Positions 33,703 to 42,104 are shown, numbered from the stretch's first letter. The stretch: DNA of 64,000 nucleotides from Pontixanthobacter aestiaquae (GCF_009827455.1 NZ_WTYZ01000001.1:124001-188000), one strand, 5' to 3'. The notes: generated from the letters alone by a model not told the origin. Numbers and translations are program-made.

Positions 33703-34490
33703 ACCTGCTGATTAGGGGTGTCTCGGAACGGTGCGCCAAGCGTGCGGTCTAGCGGCAAATCTTCGCTCGCCAAGCGATCGTAGACGCCGATATCGATCTC
33801 GTCCTGCGGAATATCGTCGCGGAACGTGCCGTGCAATCGGTCCCAGAAGCTAAGACCGCTGGTGTAGTTGCTGTCGCGCTCCGACTTGATGCTCGAATGA
33901 TGGATGCCGTGCATCTTCGGCGTGGTGAAGGCGCGCGCGAGCAAATTATCGGTGAGGCCCGGCAACCGCATATTCGAATGGTGAAACAGGATCGAGAAAT
34001 TGAAGAAATTGCGCCACCAGCGCAAAGATTTCGGGCTCGCACCCGATAACCGCACCTGCACAAGCCGCCACGGCAACGAGACAAACATATCGAGAGGGTG
34101 GAACCGCACCGCCGTGCTCGCATCCATATCCGGATCGATGTGGTGCACACGGTGGAAACGCCACAGGAACGGGACCCTATGCGTGGCGACATGCCAACAG
34201 TAAAAACCGTAATCCATCGCAGCAATACCGCCGATTAGGCGCAGGGGACGCGGCAATCTTTGCGCCAGTCCCCGCCCCTTCTCCAAATTCTTCACAGCAA
34301 TCGCCTGCGTCAACGGCTCTTCCACCGCAGCAACAATCACGGCGCATCCAGCACCCAAGACAGCATTGCTGATATTGCGCGGTATTGTGGGCGTCTTAGC
34401 TTCACGCAGCGGTTTCTTACGCTCCATCAGTAATATGCCGCCAACCACCGCGCCAGCCGCTGCCATCATTGCGATCTTGCCGAGCTTCAT
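33699..34490 (-). CDS. sterol desaturase/fatty acid hydroxylase family protein
   Basis: A 263-residue membrane protein with the diiron histidine motifs of the family: HVATH (HxxxH), FHRVHH (HxxHH), LFHHSN, and HGIHHS (HxxHH). Two or three hydrophobic stretches lie at the N-terminus. The reaction is O2-dependent hydroxylation or desaturation of a lipid or other hydrophobic substrate; carotenoid and lipid A-type roles are both known in bacteria. It is divergent from the glycosyltransferase pair by 53 nt, so regulation may be shared. Confidence 0.88.
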   Translation of the reverse strand: MKLGKIAMMAAAGAVVGGILLMERKKPLREAKTPTIPRNISNAVLGAGCAVIVAAVEEPLTQAIAVKNLEKGRGLAQRLPRPLRLIGGIAAMDYGFYCWHVATHRVPFLWRFHRVHHIDPDMDASTAVRFHPLDMFVSLPWRLVQVRLSGASPKSLRWWRNFFNFSILFHHSNMRLPGLTDNLLARAFTTPKMHGIHHSSIKSERDSNYTSGLSFWDRLHGTFRDDIPQDEIDIGVYDRLASEDLPLDRTLGAPFRDTPNQQV

Positions 34491-34543
34491 GCTGCCTCAA
34501 TGCCCCATAGCGCTGCCGCAGTCGAGCGGTTACAGAACGGTGC

Positions 34544-35122
34544 ATGACCGCTCCGCTGATTTCGATATTCTGCCGCTGGCCTACTCCGGGTGAAGCCAAG
34601 ACCCGGTTGATTCCTGGGTTCGGACCGGAAGGCGCGGCGGCGATTTATACCAAGCTGCTTGCGCATACAGTCGAAGTGGCGCGGGCAAGCGGTATCCCAT
34701 TCGAACTGCGTGTGACCGGCGCGCCGGTTGAGCAGTTCCACGCAGGCCTCGGCGAGGATATGCAGGTGGTCGAGCAAGGCGATGGAGACCTGACTGCCAA
34801 ACTCTCCCGCGTCCCGGCACCTGCGATTGTGATTGGCAGCGATTGCCCGGGTTTGACGCCGGAGATACTCCGCGCCGCCCGCGATACGCTGGTGACCGAT
34901 CCGATGGTGATCGGCCCAGCCAGCGATGGCGGGTATTATTTGCTTGGTTATAACAAGCCAGCGGATTTCGCTTTCACCGACATGGAATGGAGCACCGAAA
35001 CCGTTTTTGCCGAAACTCTGAAGCGGTTCGTTGCGCGCGGCATTCGCCCAGCTGTTCTGCCTGAACTTGGCGATGTCGATACCGCTGCCGATCTTGAGCA
35101 ATGGCCGGAATTCTTGCCGTGA
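34544..35122 (+). CDS. glycosyltransferase of the arsenosugar-associated type (TIGR04282/DUF2064)
   Basis: A 192-residue protein with nucleotide-sugar transferase features: FCRWPTPGEAKTRLIPGFG at the start, IVIGSDCPGLTPEILRAAR in the middle and GPASDGGYYLLGYN late. This is the TIGR04282/DUF2064 family, which genome surveys associate with arsenosugar biosynthesis and which usually sits beside a TIGR04283 transferase, as here. The small size matches the family. It overlaps the next gene by 22 nt (or 4 nt if that starts at GTG 35119), so they are translationally coupled. Donor and acceptor are not visible in the sequence. Confidence 0.85.
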   Translation: MTAPLISIFCRWPTPGEAKTRLIPGFGPEGAAAIYTKLLAHTVEVARASGIPFELRVTGAPVEQFHAGLGEDMQVVEQGDGDLTAKLSRVPAPAIVIGSDCPGLTPEILRAARDTLVTDPMVIGPASDGGYYLLGYNKPADFAFTDMEWSTETVFAETLKRFVARGIRPAVLPELGDVDTAADLEQWPEFLP

Positions 35123-35847
35123 GCGCCCCTGTCGGCATCGTACTGCCCGTGCTCAACGAAGAGCGCGCCCTGCCCGGATTGTTGGATATATTGACGAAGC
35201 TTGATCCACAGCCTGCCGATATCCTGTTTGCGGATGGCGGAAGCAGCGACCATACGCGGGAATTGATCCGGCAGGCTGGCTATCGCCTACTCGAAACCGA
35301 AGCAGGCCGCGCAATCCAGATCAACGCAGGCGTCGAAGCTATCGCGGCAGAACTTGTGTGTGTGCTCCATGCAGACACAATCCCGCCCGCCGATATGGTG
35401 TCGGTAATCGCCGATACTCTCGCCGATCCGAAGATCGCGCTGGCCAGCTTTACCCCTCTGATCAAAGGGCCGGATAAGACCCGCTGGTTCACTACGTTCC
35501 ACAACTGGATCAAGACTTGGTATGCGCCGATGATCACGCGCCCGCATCTGTTTGTGCGCGGCGTCCGGCTATTGTTCGGCGACCATGCGATGTTCTTTCG
35601 CCGCGCGCAGTTTCTAGAAATAGGCGGCTGCACACCCAGCGATGCGGTGATGGAGGAGGCTGATCTATGCGTGAAATTCGCACGGCTTGGCAAAATCAAG
35701 CTGGTCCGGCGCTGGATCGAAACATCCGACCGGCGGATCGCCGCCTGGGGGCCGCTGAAGGCAAACTGGATCTACTTCAAAGTCGGCATTTTGTGGGCGG
35801 TGGGCGCGCGCGGCCGGATGGCAAAGGATTATCCGGACGTGCGGTGA
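35101..35847 (+). CDS. GT2-type glycosyltransferase of the arsenosugar-associated type (TIGR04283)
   Basis: A GT-A fold family 2 transferase of about 248 residues: GIVLPVLNEERALPGLLD start, ILFADGGSSDHT (donor binding), VLHADTIPP (DxD-type metal site), and GDHAMFFRRAQFLEIGG in the C-terminal part. It belongs to the TIGR04283 group, seen with ArsM-containing loci. The ATG at 35101 is preceded by a weak TTGAG; a GTG at 35119 overlaps the upstream stop as GTGA and is an equally good start. It is directly followed by repeat-like DNA and the convergent SDR/arsM pair. Confidence 0.85.
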   Translation: MAGILAVSAPVGIVLPVLNEERALPGLLDILTKLDPQPADILFADGGSSDHTRELIRQAGYRLLETEAGRAIQINAGVEAIAAELVCVLHADTIPPADMVSVIADTLADPKIALASFTPLIKGPDKTRWFTTFHNWIKTWYAPMITRPHLFVRGVRLLFGDHAMFFRRAQFLEIGGCTPSDAVMEEADLCVKFARLGKIKLVRRWIETSDRRIAAWGPLKANWIYFKVGILWAVGARGRMAKDYPDVR

Positions 35848-35848
35848 T

Positions 35849-35980
35849 TACTTCTGTTCGTCATTGCGAGCGGAGCGGGACGATTTCTCCTCCCCTTCGA
35901 AAGGGACGCCCGGTGGGGGTGCACGCCGCCAGCAATCAGTCGAACACCCACCCCCCGCCCCTCTCGCATGGAGGGGCATT
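35849..35980. repeat. REP-like and palindromic intergenic DNA
   Basis: 132 nt with a CGTCATTGCGAGCGGAGCG unit at 35862-35880, a short sequence frequently dispersed in proteobacterial genomes, followed by a C-rich/G-rich stretch with CCTCCCCTTCGAAAGG and CCCCGCCCCTC boxes. It separates the convergent glycosyltransferase and SDR genes. No gene is seen in it. Confidence 0.5.
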
Positions 35981-37012
35981 CTACTCTTGGGGAACCTGTT
36001 CGCCGCTCAAAAACCCAACCTTAATACAATACGAAATCAGCCGATGCAGGAATTCCGCCCCCGTTGGCGAACAGACCAATCCGGTCATTTCCTGTGCGGT
36101 GCGATCATCGAATTCAGGATTGCGCTGGAAATAGCTGGCATAAAGCCCCGCCACCCGCTTGTAGAGGCGGCGCTCGAGTGCGGGTAATTCCGAAGGATCG
36201 AAACCATCGGGCTCGACCAGACTAGGCCGGTGGAATTGCGGGAAGCTGGCAATCGCGTCAGTGAAAAATCCGACCGGAATCGGGCGCCCCGAAACCAGAT
36301 GATATGCCCCGCCCTGAGCGCGCCGCATATTCTGCGCCAACGCCACAATTCCAGCCGCCACATGATCGAGCGGCACAAAATCAAGCGTCGCATCACTGCG
36401 CGCAGGCATATGGCGTACGCGCCCCTCGGCGATCAGCTTGAACGCGGCGTAAGTCGTGTCGAATTGCCGGATCATCCCGCTATCGCTCTCGCCAACGACA
36501 ATGCTGGGCCGGGCGATGGCAAAGGGAACTCCGCTCGCTCGCACTAGCTTCTCTGCCGAGGCCTTGCTCGCTTCATAGCCATTGGCAAAGCCCTGGCTTG
36601 GCACGGGGTCGCTTTCCAGAATTGGGCCATTGCGCGTGCCGCACACATAGGCGGTGCTGACATGCAGGATCGGCATATCACCCGAGCGGGCAAATTCGAC
36701 TGCATTGGCCGCGCCGCCGGTGTTGACCGTGCGATAGGTCTCGTCGTCAAGGTCAAAACGGACCGTTGCAGCGCAATGGATTAGCAGGTCGTGACTGGCT
36801 GTCAGGCGGTCCCACTCTGACTTCTTCCAGCCGAATAATGGCTGCGAGACATCGCCCGAAACGACTTCGGTAGGATGTACTTCGCTATTGTCATTTGCGC
36901 GTATGTTGCGGTTGTTATGGACGAGCGCGGTTACGCTGTGACCCGCCGTAAGCAGGCGCGCAGCCACTTCGCCGCCGATCAGGCCGGCCGCACCAGTCAG
37001 AAATATTCTCAA
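35981..37012 (-). CDS. NAD(P)-dependent short-chain dehydrogenase/epimerase
   Basis: A 343-residue extended SDR. It starts MRIFLTGAAGLIGGEVAARL (TGxxGxxG dinucleotide motif), has LIHCAATVRF, VSTAYVCG and the catalytic YEASKASAE (YxxxK) around residues 159-163. It resembles thioester-reductase or epimerase-like SDRs used in sugar and lipid pathways. Its ATG overlaps the arsM stop in an ATGA pair, so the two genes are translationally coupled and probably act in one pathway. The substrate cannot be named. Confidence 0.85.
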   Translation of the reverse strand: MRIFLTGAAGLIGGEVAARLLTAGHSVTALVHNNRNIRANDNSEVHPTEVVSGDVSQPLFGWKKSEWDRLTASHDLLIHCAATVRFDLDDETYRTVNTGGAANAVEFARSGDMPILHVSTAYVCGTRNGPILESDPVPSQGFANGYEASKASAEKLVRASGVPFAIARPSIVVGESDSGMIRQFDTTYAAFKLIAEGRVRHMPARSDATLDFVPLDHVAAGIVALAQNMRRAQGGAYHLVSGRPIPVGFFTDAIASFPQFHRPSLVEPDGFDPSELPALERRLYKRVAGLYASYFQRNPEFDDRTAQEMTGLVCSPTGAEFLHRLISYCIKVGFLSGEQVPQE

Positions 37013-38064
37013 CAGCAGGCTGCCGGGGCTTCGGGAGTACTGGAAACATTGTCAGCGAACGGAATCGCGACCCCGCAATCAGGAAACACGCCGTAATGTG
37101 TGCTGAAATCACCGAAGAAATCGAAATGCTCGGCAAAGCGTGTGTCGGCGAGCATTTTCCAGCTATTCCCGCAGATCAGGAACATCCGGCCTGCTTCGAT
37201 ATGATGATGGTCGTCGAGTTCGAACACCCGCTCCTGCCCGCGCACTGTTCCCTTGTAGCGGACGGCCTGCCCGTAATCTTCGCACTGCATCTCAAGTCCG
37301 GGCAGTTTGAACAATCGGAATGTCGCGGAGAAGAAGTTGATCCCGTCGAGCTTCGCTGCCACTTCCGGATCGCCGATGCCAAGCGGGCGGCTTGAGACCA
37401 GACGCGGATCAAGGAAGCCGGCTTTCTTAGCATGGTCGATAAAGTCACCCCAATAAAGCGCGCCCGACAGGCATTCGCCGTGCAGAACCGGATCGCTTTG
37501 CAGCGGTACCGGAACACGCCGGTCTGAATAGACGTCGGAGAAGTATAACTCCCCGCCCGGTTTGAGCAGGCGGTAGGCGCTCGAGAACACTGCCTGCTTG
37601 TCCGCGACCAGATTGATGACGCAGTTGGAGACAATCACGTCATAGTGGTTTTCGGGCAAATCGAGCGCGCCCAGCTTCTCAATATCGCCTTCTACAAACA
37701 TCACGTTGGATTTGGCATATCCAAACTTTTCGCGGTGCCATTCGCGATGCTCGTTAGCGACGGCAAGCTGTTCGGGGGTCGTGTCGACACCAGTGACCGT
37801 GCCGTGCTCGCCCACAATCTGCGCGAGAATATAAGCGTCCTGCCCGCTGCCCGAACCAAGATCGAGAATATGTGCGCCGTCGATAGCTTGGGGGGACACC
37901 AAACCGCAGCCATAATAGCGGGCGCGGACTTCCTCATGCACATTACGCAGCGCGTCCAGTATGGCGGGCGGCGGTGCTTCACTTGTGCAGCAAGCATCGG
38001 TTTTCAGATCACCCGATCCGCCCAAAACCTTGCCGTAATAGTCACGGCTGTTTTCGATATTCAT
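37009..38064 (-). CDS. arsM: arsenite S-adenosylmethionine methyltransferase
   Basis: A 351-residue methyltransferase that converts As(III) to methylated arsenicals. SAM motif I is ILDLGSGSGQDAYIL near residues 66-80. The four cysteines of characterised ArsM enzymes are all present with matching spacing: Cys25 (in ACCTSEAPP), Cys53 (YYGCG), Cys148 (SNCVINL) and Cys198 (GECLSGALY). The C-terminal ArsM domain continues through FRLFKLPG, CEDYGQAVRYKG and FSTHYGVFPDC, and the protein ends CC. An in-frame extension upstream was not used. The gene is divergent from the flavoprotein gene by 115 nt; no arsR-type repressor is nearby. Confidence 0.93.
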   Translation of the reverse strand: MNIENSRDYYGKVLGGSGDLKTDACCTSEAPPPAILDALRNVHEEVRARYYGCGLVSPQAIDGAHILDLGSGSGQDAYILAQIVGEHGTVTGVDTTPEQLAVANEHREWHREKFGYAKSNVMFVEGDIEKLGALDLPENHYDVIVSNCVINLVADKQAVFSSAYRLLKPGGELYFSDVYSDRRVPVPLQSDPVLHGECLSGALYWGDFIDHAKKAGFLDPRLVSSRPLGIGDPEVAAKLDGINFFSATFRLFKLPGLEMQCEDYGQAVRYKGTVRGQERVFELDDHHHIEAGRMFLICGNSWKMLADTRFAEHFDFFGDFSTHYGVFPDCGVAIPFADNVSSTPEAPAACC

Positions 38065-38179
38065 GTAACTTCCAGTCCCCTCTGGCCGAATGACCGACCA
38101 AGCGTCGCGTGTTGCGTGGCACAAATAGGTTCGCCTTGCAGCATCAATTCGTTACAGTTGGAAAAAACCGGGGGACCCC

Positions 38180-39601
38180 ATGAAATTCACACATGATGCC
38201 ATCGTAATCGGCGGCGGCGCAGCAGGCCTGACGGCGGCCGGAGGCTGTGCTTTGTTCGGCCTCCAAGTCGCGCTGATCGAAGGCAATAAAATGGGCGGCG
38301 AATGCCTCAATAATGGTTGCGTCCCCTCCAAAGCGATCATCACTGCGGCAAAACGGGCTCAGGAGGCGCGCGAGGAAAAGCGTTACGGGGTTCAGCTTGC
38401 CGCACCGAAAGTCGAATGGGCTGGCGTTCATAAGCACATCCACGATGCGATCGCGCATATCGAGCCCCACGATTCGAAAGAGACTTTCGAAGAAATGGGC
38501 TGCGAAGTGATCATGGATTACGCGAAGGTCACCGGCAAACACACGGTTGAAGTCGGCGGCCGCACTTTGAGCGCCCCGCGCATTGTGATCGCCACCGGAT
38601 CCGAACCATTTGTCCCGCCCATCGAAGGCTTGGACAGCGTCCCCTATCTCACCAACGAAAACCTGTTCGATCTGACCGAACAACCGGACCACCTGGTCAT
38701 CATCGGCGGCGGTGTGATCGGAATGGAAATGGCACAAAGCTTCCGCCGCTTGGGCAGTGAAGTGACCGTGATCGAGCCAGGCAGCCCCATGGGCCGCGAT
38801 GATCGCGAATCCGTGCAAGTCGTCGTCGATGTAATGAAGGACGAAGGCGTCCGCTTCATTGCGGGCAAAGGCCAGAAGGTTGAAGTGTCCAAAGGCAAGA
38901 TCACCGTACACACCGATGGCGGCGACACCGTCACCGGATCGCATTTGCTGATCGCAGTGGGCCGTTCGGCACGCGTTTCGGGTTATGGCTTGGAAGAGCT
39001 TGGGATCGAACTTGGCCGCAATGGCATTAAAGTCGATGCGCGCCGCCGTACATCGGTCAAGAACATCTACGCTATCGGCGATTGCCGCGAAGGCCCGCGC
39101 CTGACGCATGTCTCGGGCTATGAAGGCTCCAACGTCGCGCTTGAAATCACTACCGGCCTACCGACCAAAGTCGACTGGAAAGCCCTGCCCTGGTGCACCT
39201 ACACTGAGCCGGAAGTCGCGCAGATCGGCATGACCGACGAGGAAGCGCGCGAGAAATTCGGCAATGACAAAATTACCGTGATCAAAGAGGGCTTCGACCA
39301 CAATGAACGCGCGATTGCCGAGGATTCGACCAAAGGCCACCTCAAAGTCATTCTGAAAGGGAAGAAAGTCTTGGGCGCGAGCATTTGCGGCAAGAATGCC
39401 GGCGAGTTGCTGCTGCCCTTTACCCAATCCATCACTGGCAAGAGCAACACGTTTGCTCTCGGTTCGGCGGTGATTTCCTACCCAACACGCAGCGAAATCC
39501 TGAAAGCTGCGGCTTTCTCCGCGTGGGAGCCAACGGTTTTTGGAGCGCTTCCCAAGAAATATGCGGCGTTCGTGGCAAAGATGCGCAGGACGTTCAATTG
39601 A
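38180..39601 (+). CDS. mercuric reductase-like FAD/NAD(P) disulphide oxidoreductase
   Basis: A 473-residue flavoprotein of the lipoamide dehydrogenase/mercuric reductase superfamily. FAD motif AIVIGGGAAG starts at residue 7; the redox disulphide is GGECLNNGC (Cys42, Cys47); the NAD(P) motif is VIIGGGVIGMEMA. The catalytic His-Glu pair of lipoamide dehydrogenase (HPTxxE) reads YPTRSE, so His is replaced by Tyr, as in mercuric reductase-type enzymes. It is therefore not a normal Lpd. Its stop overlaps the TTG start of the radical SAM gene. It may supply dithiol-type reductant to arsenic methylation or handle organoarsenicals; this is inference. Confidence 0.82.
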   Translation: MKFTHDAIVIGGGAAGLTAAGGCALFGLQVALIEGNKMGGECLNNGCVPSKAIITAAKRAQEAREEKRYGVQLAAPKVEWAGVHKHIHDAIAHIEPHDSKETFEEMGCEVIMDYAKVTGKHTVEVGGRTLSAPRIVIATGSEPFVPPIEGLDSVPYLTNENLFDLTEQPDHLVIIGGGVIGMEMAQSFRRLGSEVTVIEPGSPMGRDDRESVQVVVDVMKDEGVRFIAGKGQKVEVSKGKITVHTDGGDTVTGSHLLIAVGRSARVSGYGLEELGIELGRNGIKVDARRRTSVKNIYAIGDCREGPRLTHVSGYEGSNVALEITTGLPTKVDWKALPWCTYTEPEVAQIGMTDEEAREKFGNDKITVIKEGFDHNERAIAEDSTKGHLKVILKGKKVLGASICGKNAGELLLPFTQSITGKSNTFALGSAVISYPTRSEILKAAAFSAWEPTVFGALPKKYAAFVAKMRRTFN

Positions 39602-40605
39602 CCACCACCGCGACGAGCAGCCGCAACACTTCCCGCAATGCCCCTACTGCAGCCTCGCCGTTTCGGGTGGAAGCAGATGCGCTGCCGGAAGAAAAATTTT
39701 CCGATCCGGTTTGGACCGCTAAGGGCGAACGCCGCGCTTCGGTGCCGCTGACTGCGCTCGAAACGCTGTGGTTCAATACCGGTACGCTGTGCAATCTCGC
39801 CTGCATCAATTGCTATATCGAAAGCAGCCCGACCAATGATGCGCTGGTCTATATCAGCCGCGATCACGTGACGCGCTATCTCGATGAAATCGCCGAGAAA
39901 GCCATCGCTACCAAAGAAATTGGCTATACCGGCGGCGAGCCATTTATGAATCCCGAATTCGTCGCGATTCTAACCGACACGCTGGAACGCGGGTTCGAGG
40001 CTTTGGTCCTATCCAACGCGATGAAGCCGATGCGGCGGCGTGAAGCGGCGCTGCTCGACCTGCGCGAACGGTTTGGTGACAAGCTGACCATTCGCGTTAG
40101 CCTCGATCACTATACCAAAGCTGCGCATGAGGCGGAGCGTGGTGCGCGGAGTTGGGAGCCCGGAACCGAAGGTTTGAAATGGCTTTCAAACAATGGTTTC
40201 TCCATCGCAGTCGCGGGCCGGATGCTGCCGAACGAAACGATGGATCAAGCGCGAGACGGCTATGCGACGTTGTTTGCGGAACTCGGCATCGGGATTGATG
40301 CAAGCGATCCGATGCGGCTCGTGCTCTTCCCTGAAATGGATGAAGCGAAGGACATCGCGGAGATTACCACTGAATGCTGGGGCATCCTGAACCAGAACCC
40401 TGCTGACATCATGTGTGCCACCAGCCGCATGGTCGTCCACCGCAAAGGCGAAGCAGAACCCCGCGTCGCGGCATGTACGCTGATCCCGTATGATGGCGGA
40501 TTCGATATGGGGTCAACTCTGGAGGAAGCGTCACAAGACGTTTCACTCAACCATCCGCATTGCGCACGTTTCTGCGTTTTGGGCGGCGCCAGCTGTTCGG
40601 CTTAG
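39598..40605 (+). CDS. radical SAM protein of the arsenic locus, non-ArsS type
   Basis: A 335-residue radical SAM enzyme. The iron-sulphur motif is CNLACINC (Cys65, 69, 72), and YTGGEP (112-115) binds SAM. Three more cysteines near the end (322, 326, 333; HCARFCVLGGASC) could hold an auxiliary cluster. It does not show the ArsS pattern of CNQxCxHCHV plus a Cys-rich tail. The TTG at 39598 overlaps the flavoprotein stop (TTGA) with AGGA 7 nt upstream, the best-supported start and a sign of coupling. In this context it may insert adenosyl or another group on dimethylarsenic; unproven. Confidence 0.78.
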   Translation: MTTTATSSRNTSRNAPTAASPFRVEADALPEEKFSDPVWTAKGERRASVPLTALETLWFNTGTLCNLACINCYIESSPTNDALVYISRDHVTRYLDEIAEKAIATKEIGYTGGEPFMNPEFVAILTDTLERGFEALVLSNAMKPMRRREAALLDLRERFGDKLTIRVSLDHYTKAAHEAERGARSWEPGTEGLKWLSNNGFSIAVAGRMLPNETMDQARDGYATLFAELGIGIDASDPMRLVLFPEMDEAKDIAEITTECWGILNQNPADIMCATSRMVVHRKGEAEPRVAACTLIPYDGGFDMGSTLEEASQDVSLNHPHCARFCVLGGASCSA

Positions 40606-40719
40606 AGGCAGCACGCAATGTAAGGAAGCGTACGGTTCTGGCGCACCACGCCTTCTTCACTTGATTGTTCGCAGCATTTTGCCAACGTGCAGCTAACGCA
40701 GGTTAAGAAGGTAATCACA

Positions 40720-41241
40720 ATGCACATCACCACTCCGGCAAAGGCACTGATTGCAGTTGCCGCTTTGACGACTGCGAATTCCGTTCAGGCTGCACCGCTT
40801 ACTTTTGATTGCGATGCGCGCACCGATGCATCCTCTTCTGTGCAAAATCTGGCTCAGGCGACGCCAGCCGTTAGCGGCACAATAACTGCCAAACAGTTCC
40901 GGCGCGGCAATCTGACACCGGCTGTCGGGGCCAGTATTGCTGCTCGTGATGGCAGCAGTTTTGCCACGTTCCGGCTAATTGCTGCAACAGCCGATGCGAC
41001 AGAATTCGACATCATGTTCAACACAAATGTCGAAGGCATTCGTGAGGATTTCAATCTCGGCAAGATGGCGATTGCAGCCCCAATCTCCTTTCGCTTATTC
41101 ATCGACGGCGAAGGCGTCGCAAACCTGTTTCTTAACAATCAGTCGTGGCGCGCTGCGTTCACCACCTTATCCGGCGGTGAGGAAATGACGTATTGTTCTA
41201 CCGGCCAATTTGAATTCAGCGATCTGCGTTTCTCGGACTAG
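40720..41241 (+). CDS. secreted protein of unknown function
   Basis: A 173-residue protein with signal peptide MHITTPAKALIAVAALTTANSVQA. The mature part is beta-rich and has two widely spaced cysteines (FDCDARTD and MTYCSTG), a likely disulphide. No family recognised. It sits between the radical SAM gene and the convergent phosphorylase gene, overlapping the latter by 4 nt, which may be coincidental packing. A pathway role is not supported by the sequence alone. Confidence 0.62.
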   Translation: MHITTPAKALIAVAALTTANSVQAAPLTFDCDARTDASSSVQNLAQATPAVSGTITAKQFRRGNLTPAVGASIAARDGSSFATFRLIAATADATEFDIMFNTNVEGIREDFNLGKMAIAAPISFRLFIDGEGVANLFLNNQSWRAAFTTLSGGEEMTYCSTGQFEFSDLRFSD

Positions 41242-42104
41242 AGAACGCGCCCGGCGACTGCGTCCAACTTCGCGAGCATTGCCGGATCACGCGCATCGGG
41301 AGCGGTGATCATTGCAAAGTCGAGCACCGTGTCCAACGGCGAGGCTGCGCGTTCTTTTGGCAGTGCCGCAATGAATTGCTCAACCGTTTTGCGGGCAATA
41401 TCACCATTGGCATTCATCTGCGCGATGACTTCGCTGACCTCGACAAAAGCGGCATCTTCGCGCCAGCAATCATAATCAGTGACCATACCGACCAACGCAT
41501 AGGGTAGCTCCGCCTCGCGCGCCAATTTTGCCTCCGGCATAGCGGTCATGCCGATCACGTCCGCCCCCCATTGGCGATAGAGATGGCTTTCCGCGCGCGT
41601 GGAGAATTGCGGGCCTTCCATCGCGAGATAGGTCGCATCTGCGCTGATATTCCCGCCCGCCTTTTTAACTGCCTTCGCAGCCATTCGGGACAGTCGCTCG
41701 CACACCGGCTCTGCCATGCTGACATGCGCCACCATTCCGGTTCCGAAGAAACTGGAGGCGCGCGTTTTGGTCCGGTCGATAAATTGATCGACCACCACGA
41801 ATTGTCCCGGCGGGAGTTCTTCCTGCAGACTCCCTACCGAGGAGATTGCCAAAAGGTCAGTACATCCGGCCCGTTTCAGCGCATCCACATTGGCGCGCGC
41901 ATTAACTTCGCTGGGCGGAATATTGTGTCCCCGGCCATGGCGGGGCAGGAACCGAACCTGCACATCGCCGATCCGGCCGCACAGAATTTCGTCGGACACC
42001 TCACCAAAGGGTGAGTTCACGCGAATCCACTGCGCATCTTCCAACGCATCGATTTGGTAGAGGCCCGAGCCGCCGATAATTCCGATTGTCCATGTGTCAC
42101 TCAT
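41238..42104 (-). CDS. mtnP: S-methyl-5'-thioadenosine phosphorylase-type nucleoside phosphorylase
   Basis: A 288-residue enzyme of the purine phosphorylase family: GIIGGSGLYQI at the start, FLPRHGRGHNIPPSEVNARAN (phosphate and base site), YLAMEGPQFSTRAESHLYRQWG and VGMVTDYDCWRE. These fit MTA phosphorylase. MTA is a by-product of polyamine synthesis, so this could be ordinary salvage. Next to arsM and a radical SAM enzyme it could also release adenine from a 5'-arsenylated deoxyadenosine. The sequence cannot tell these apart. Confidence 0.88.
   Translation of the reverse strand: MSDTWTIGIIGGSGLYQIDALEDAQWIRVNSPFGEVSDEILCGRIGDVQVRFLPRHGRGHNIPPSEVNARANVDALKRAGCTDLLAISSVGSLQEELPPGQFVVVDQFIDRTKTRASSFFGTGMVAHVSMAEPVCERLSRMAAKAVKKAGGNISADATYLAMEGPQFSTRAESHLYRQWGADVIGMTAMPEAKLAREAELPYALVGMVTDYDCWREDAAFVEVSEVIAQMNANGDIARKTVEQFIAALPKERAASPLDTVLDFAMITAPDARDPAMLAKLDAVAGRVL

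Noticed and set aside
35849..35980. Insertion sequence or CRISPR array in the repeat-rich gap
   Set aside because: Only one REP-like unit and C-rich palindromes; no transposase, target duplication, or regularly spaced repeats.
38144..39109. 321-codon frame antisense to the flavoprotein gene
   Set aside because: Shadow of a gene with clear FAD and NAD(P) motifs.
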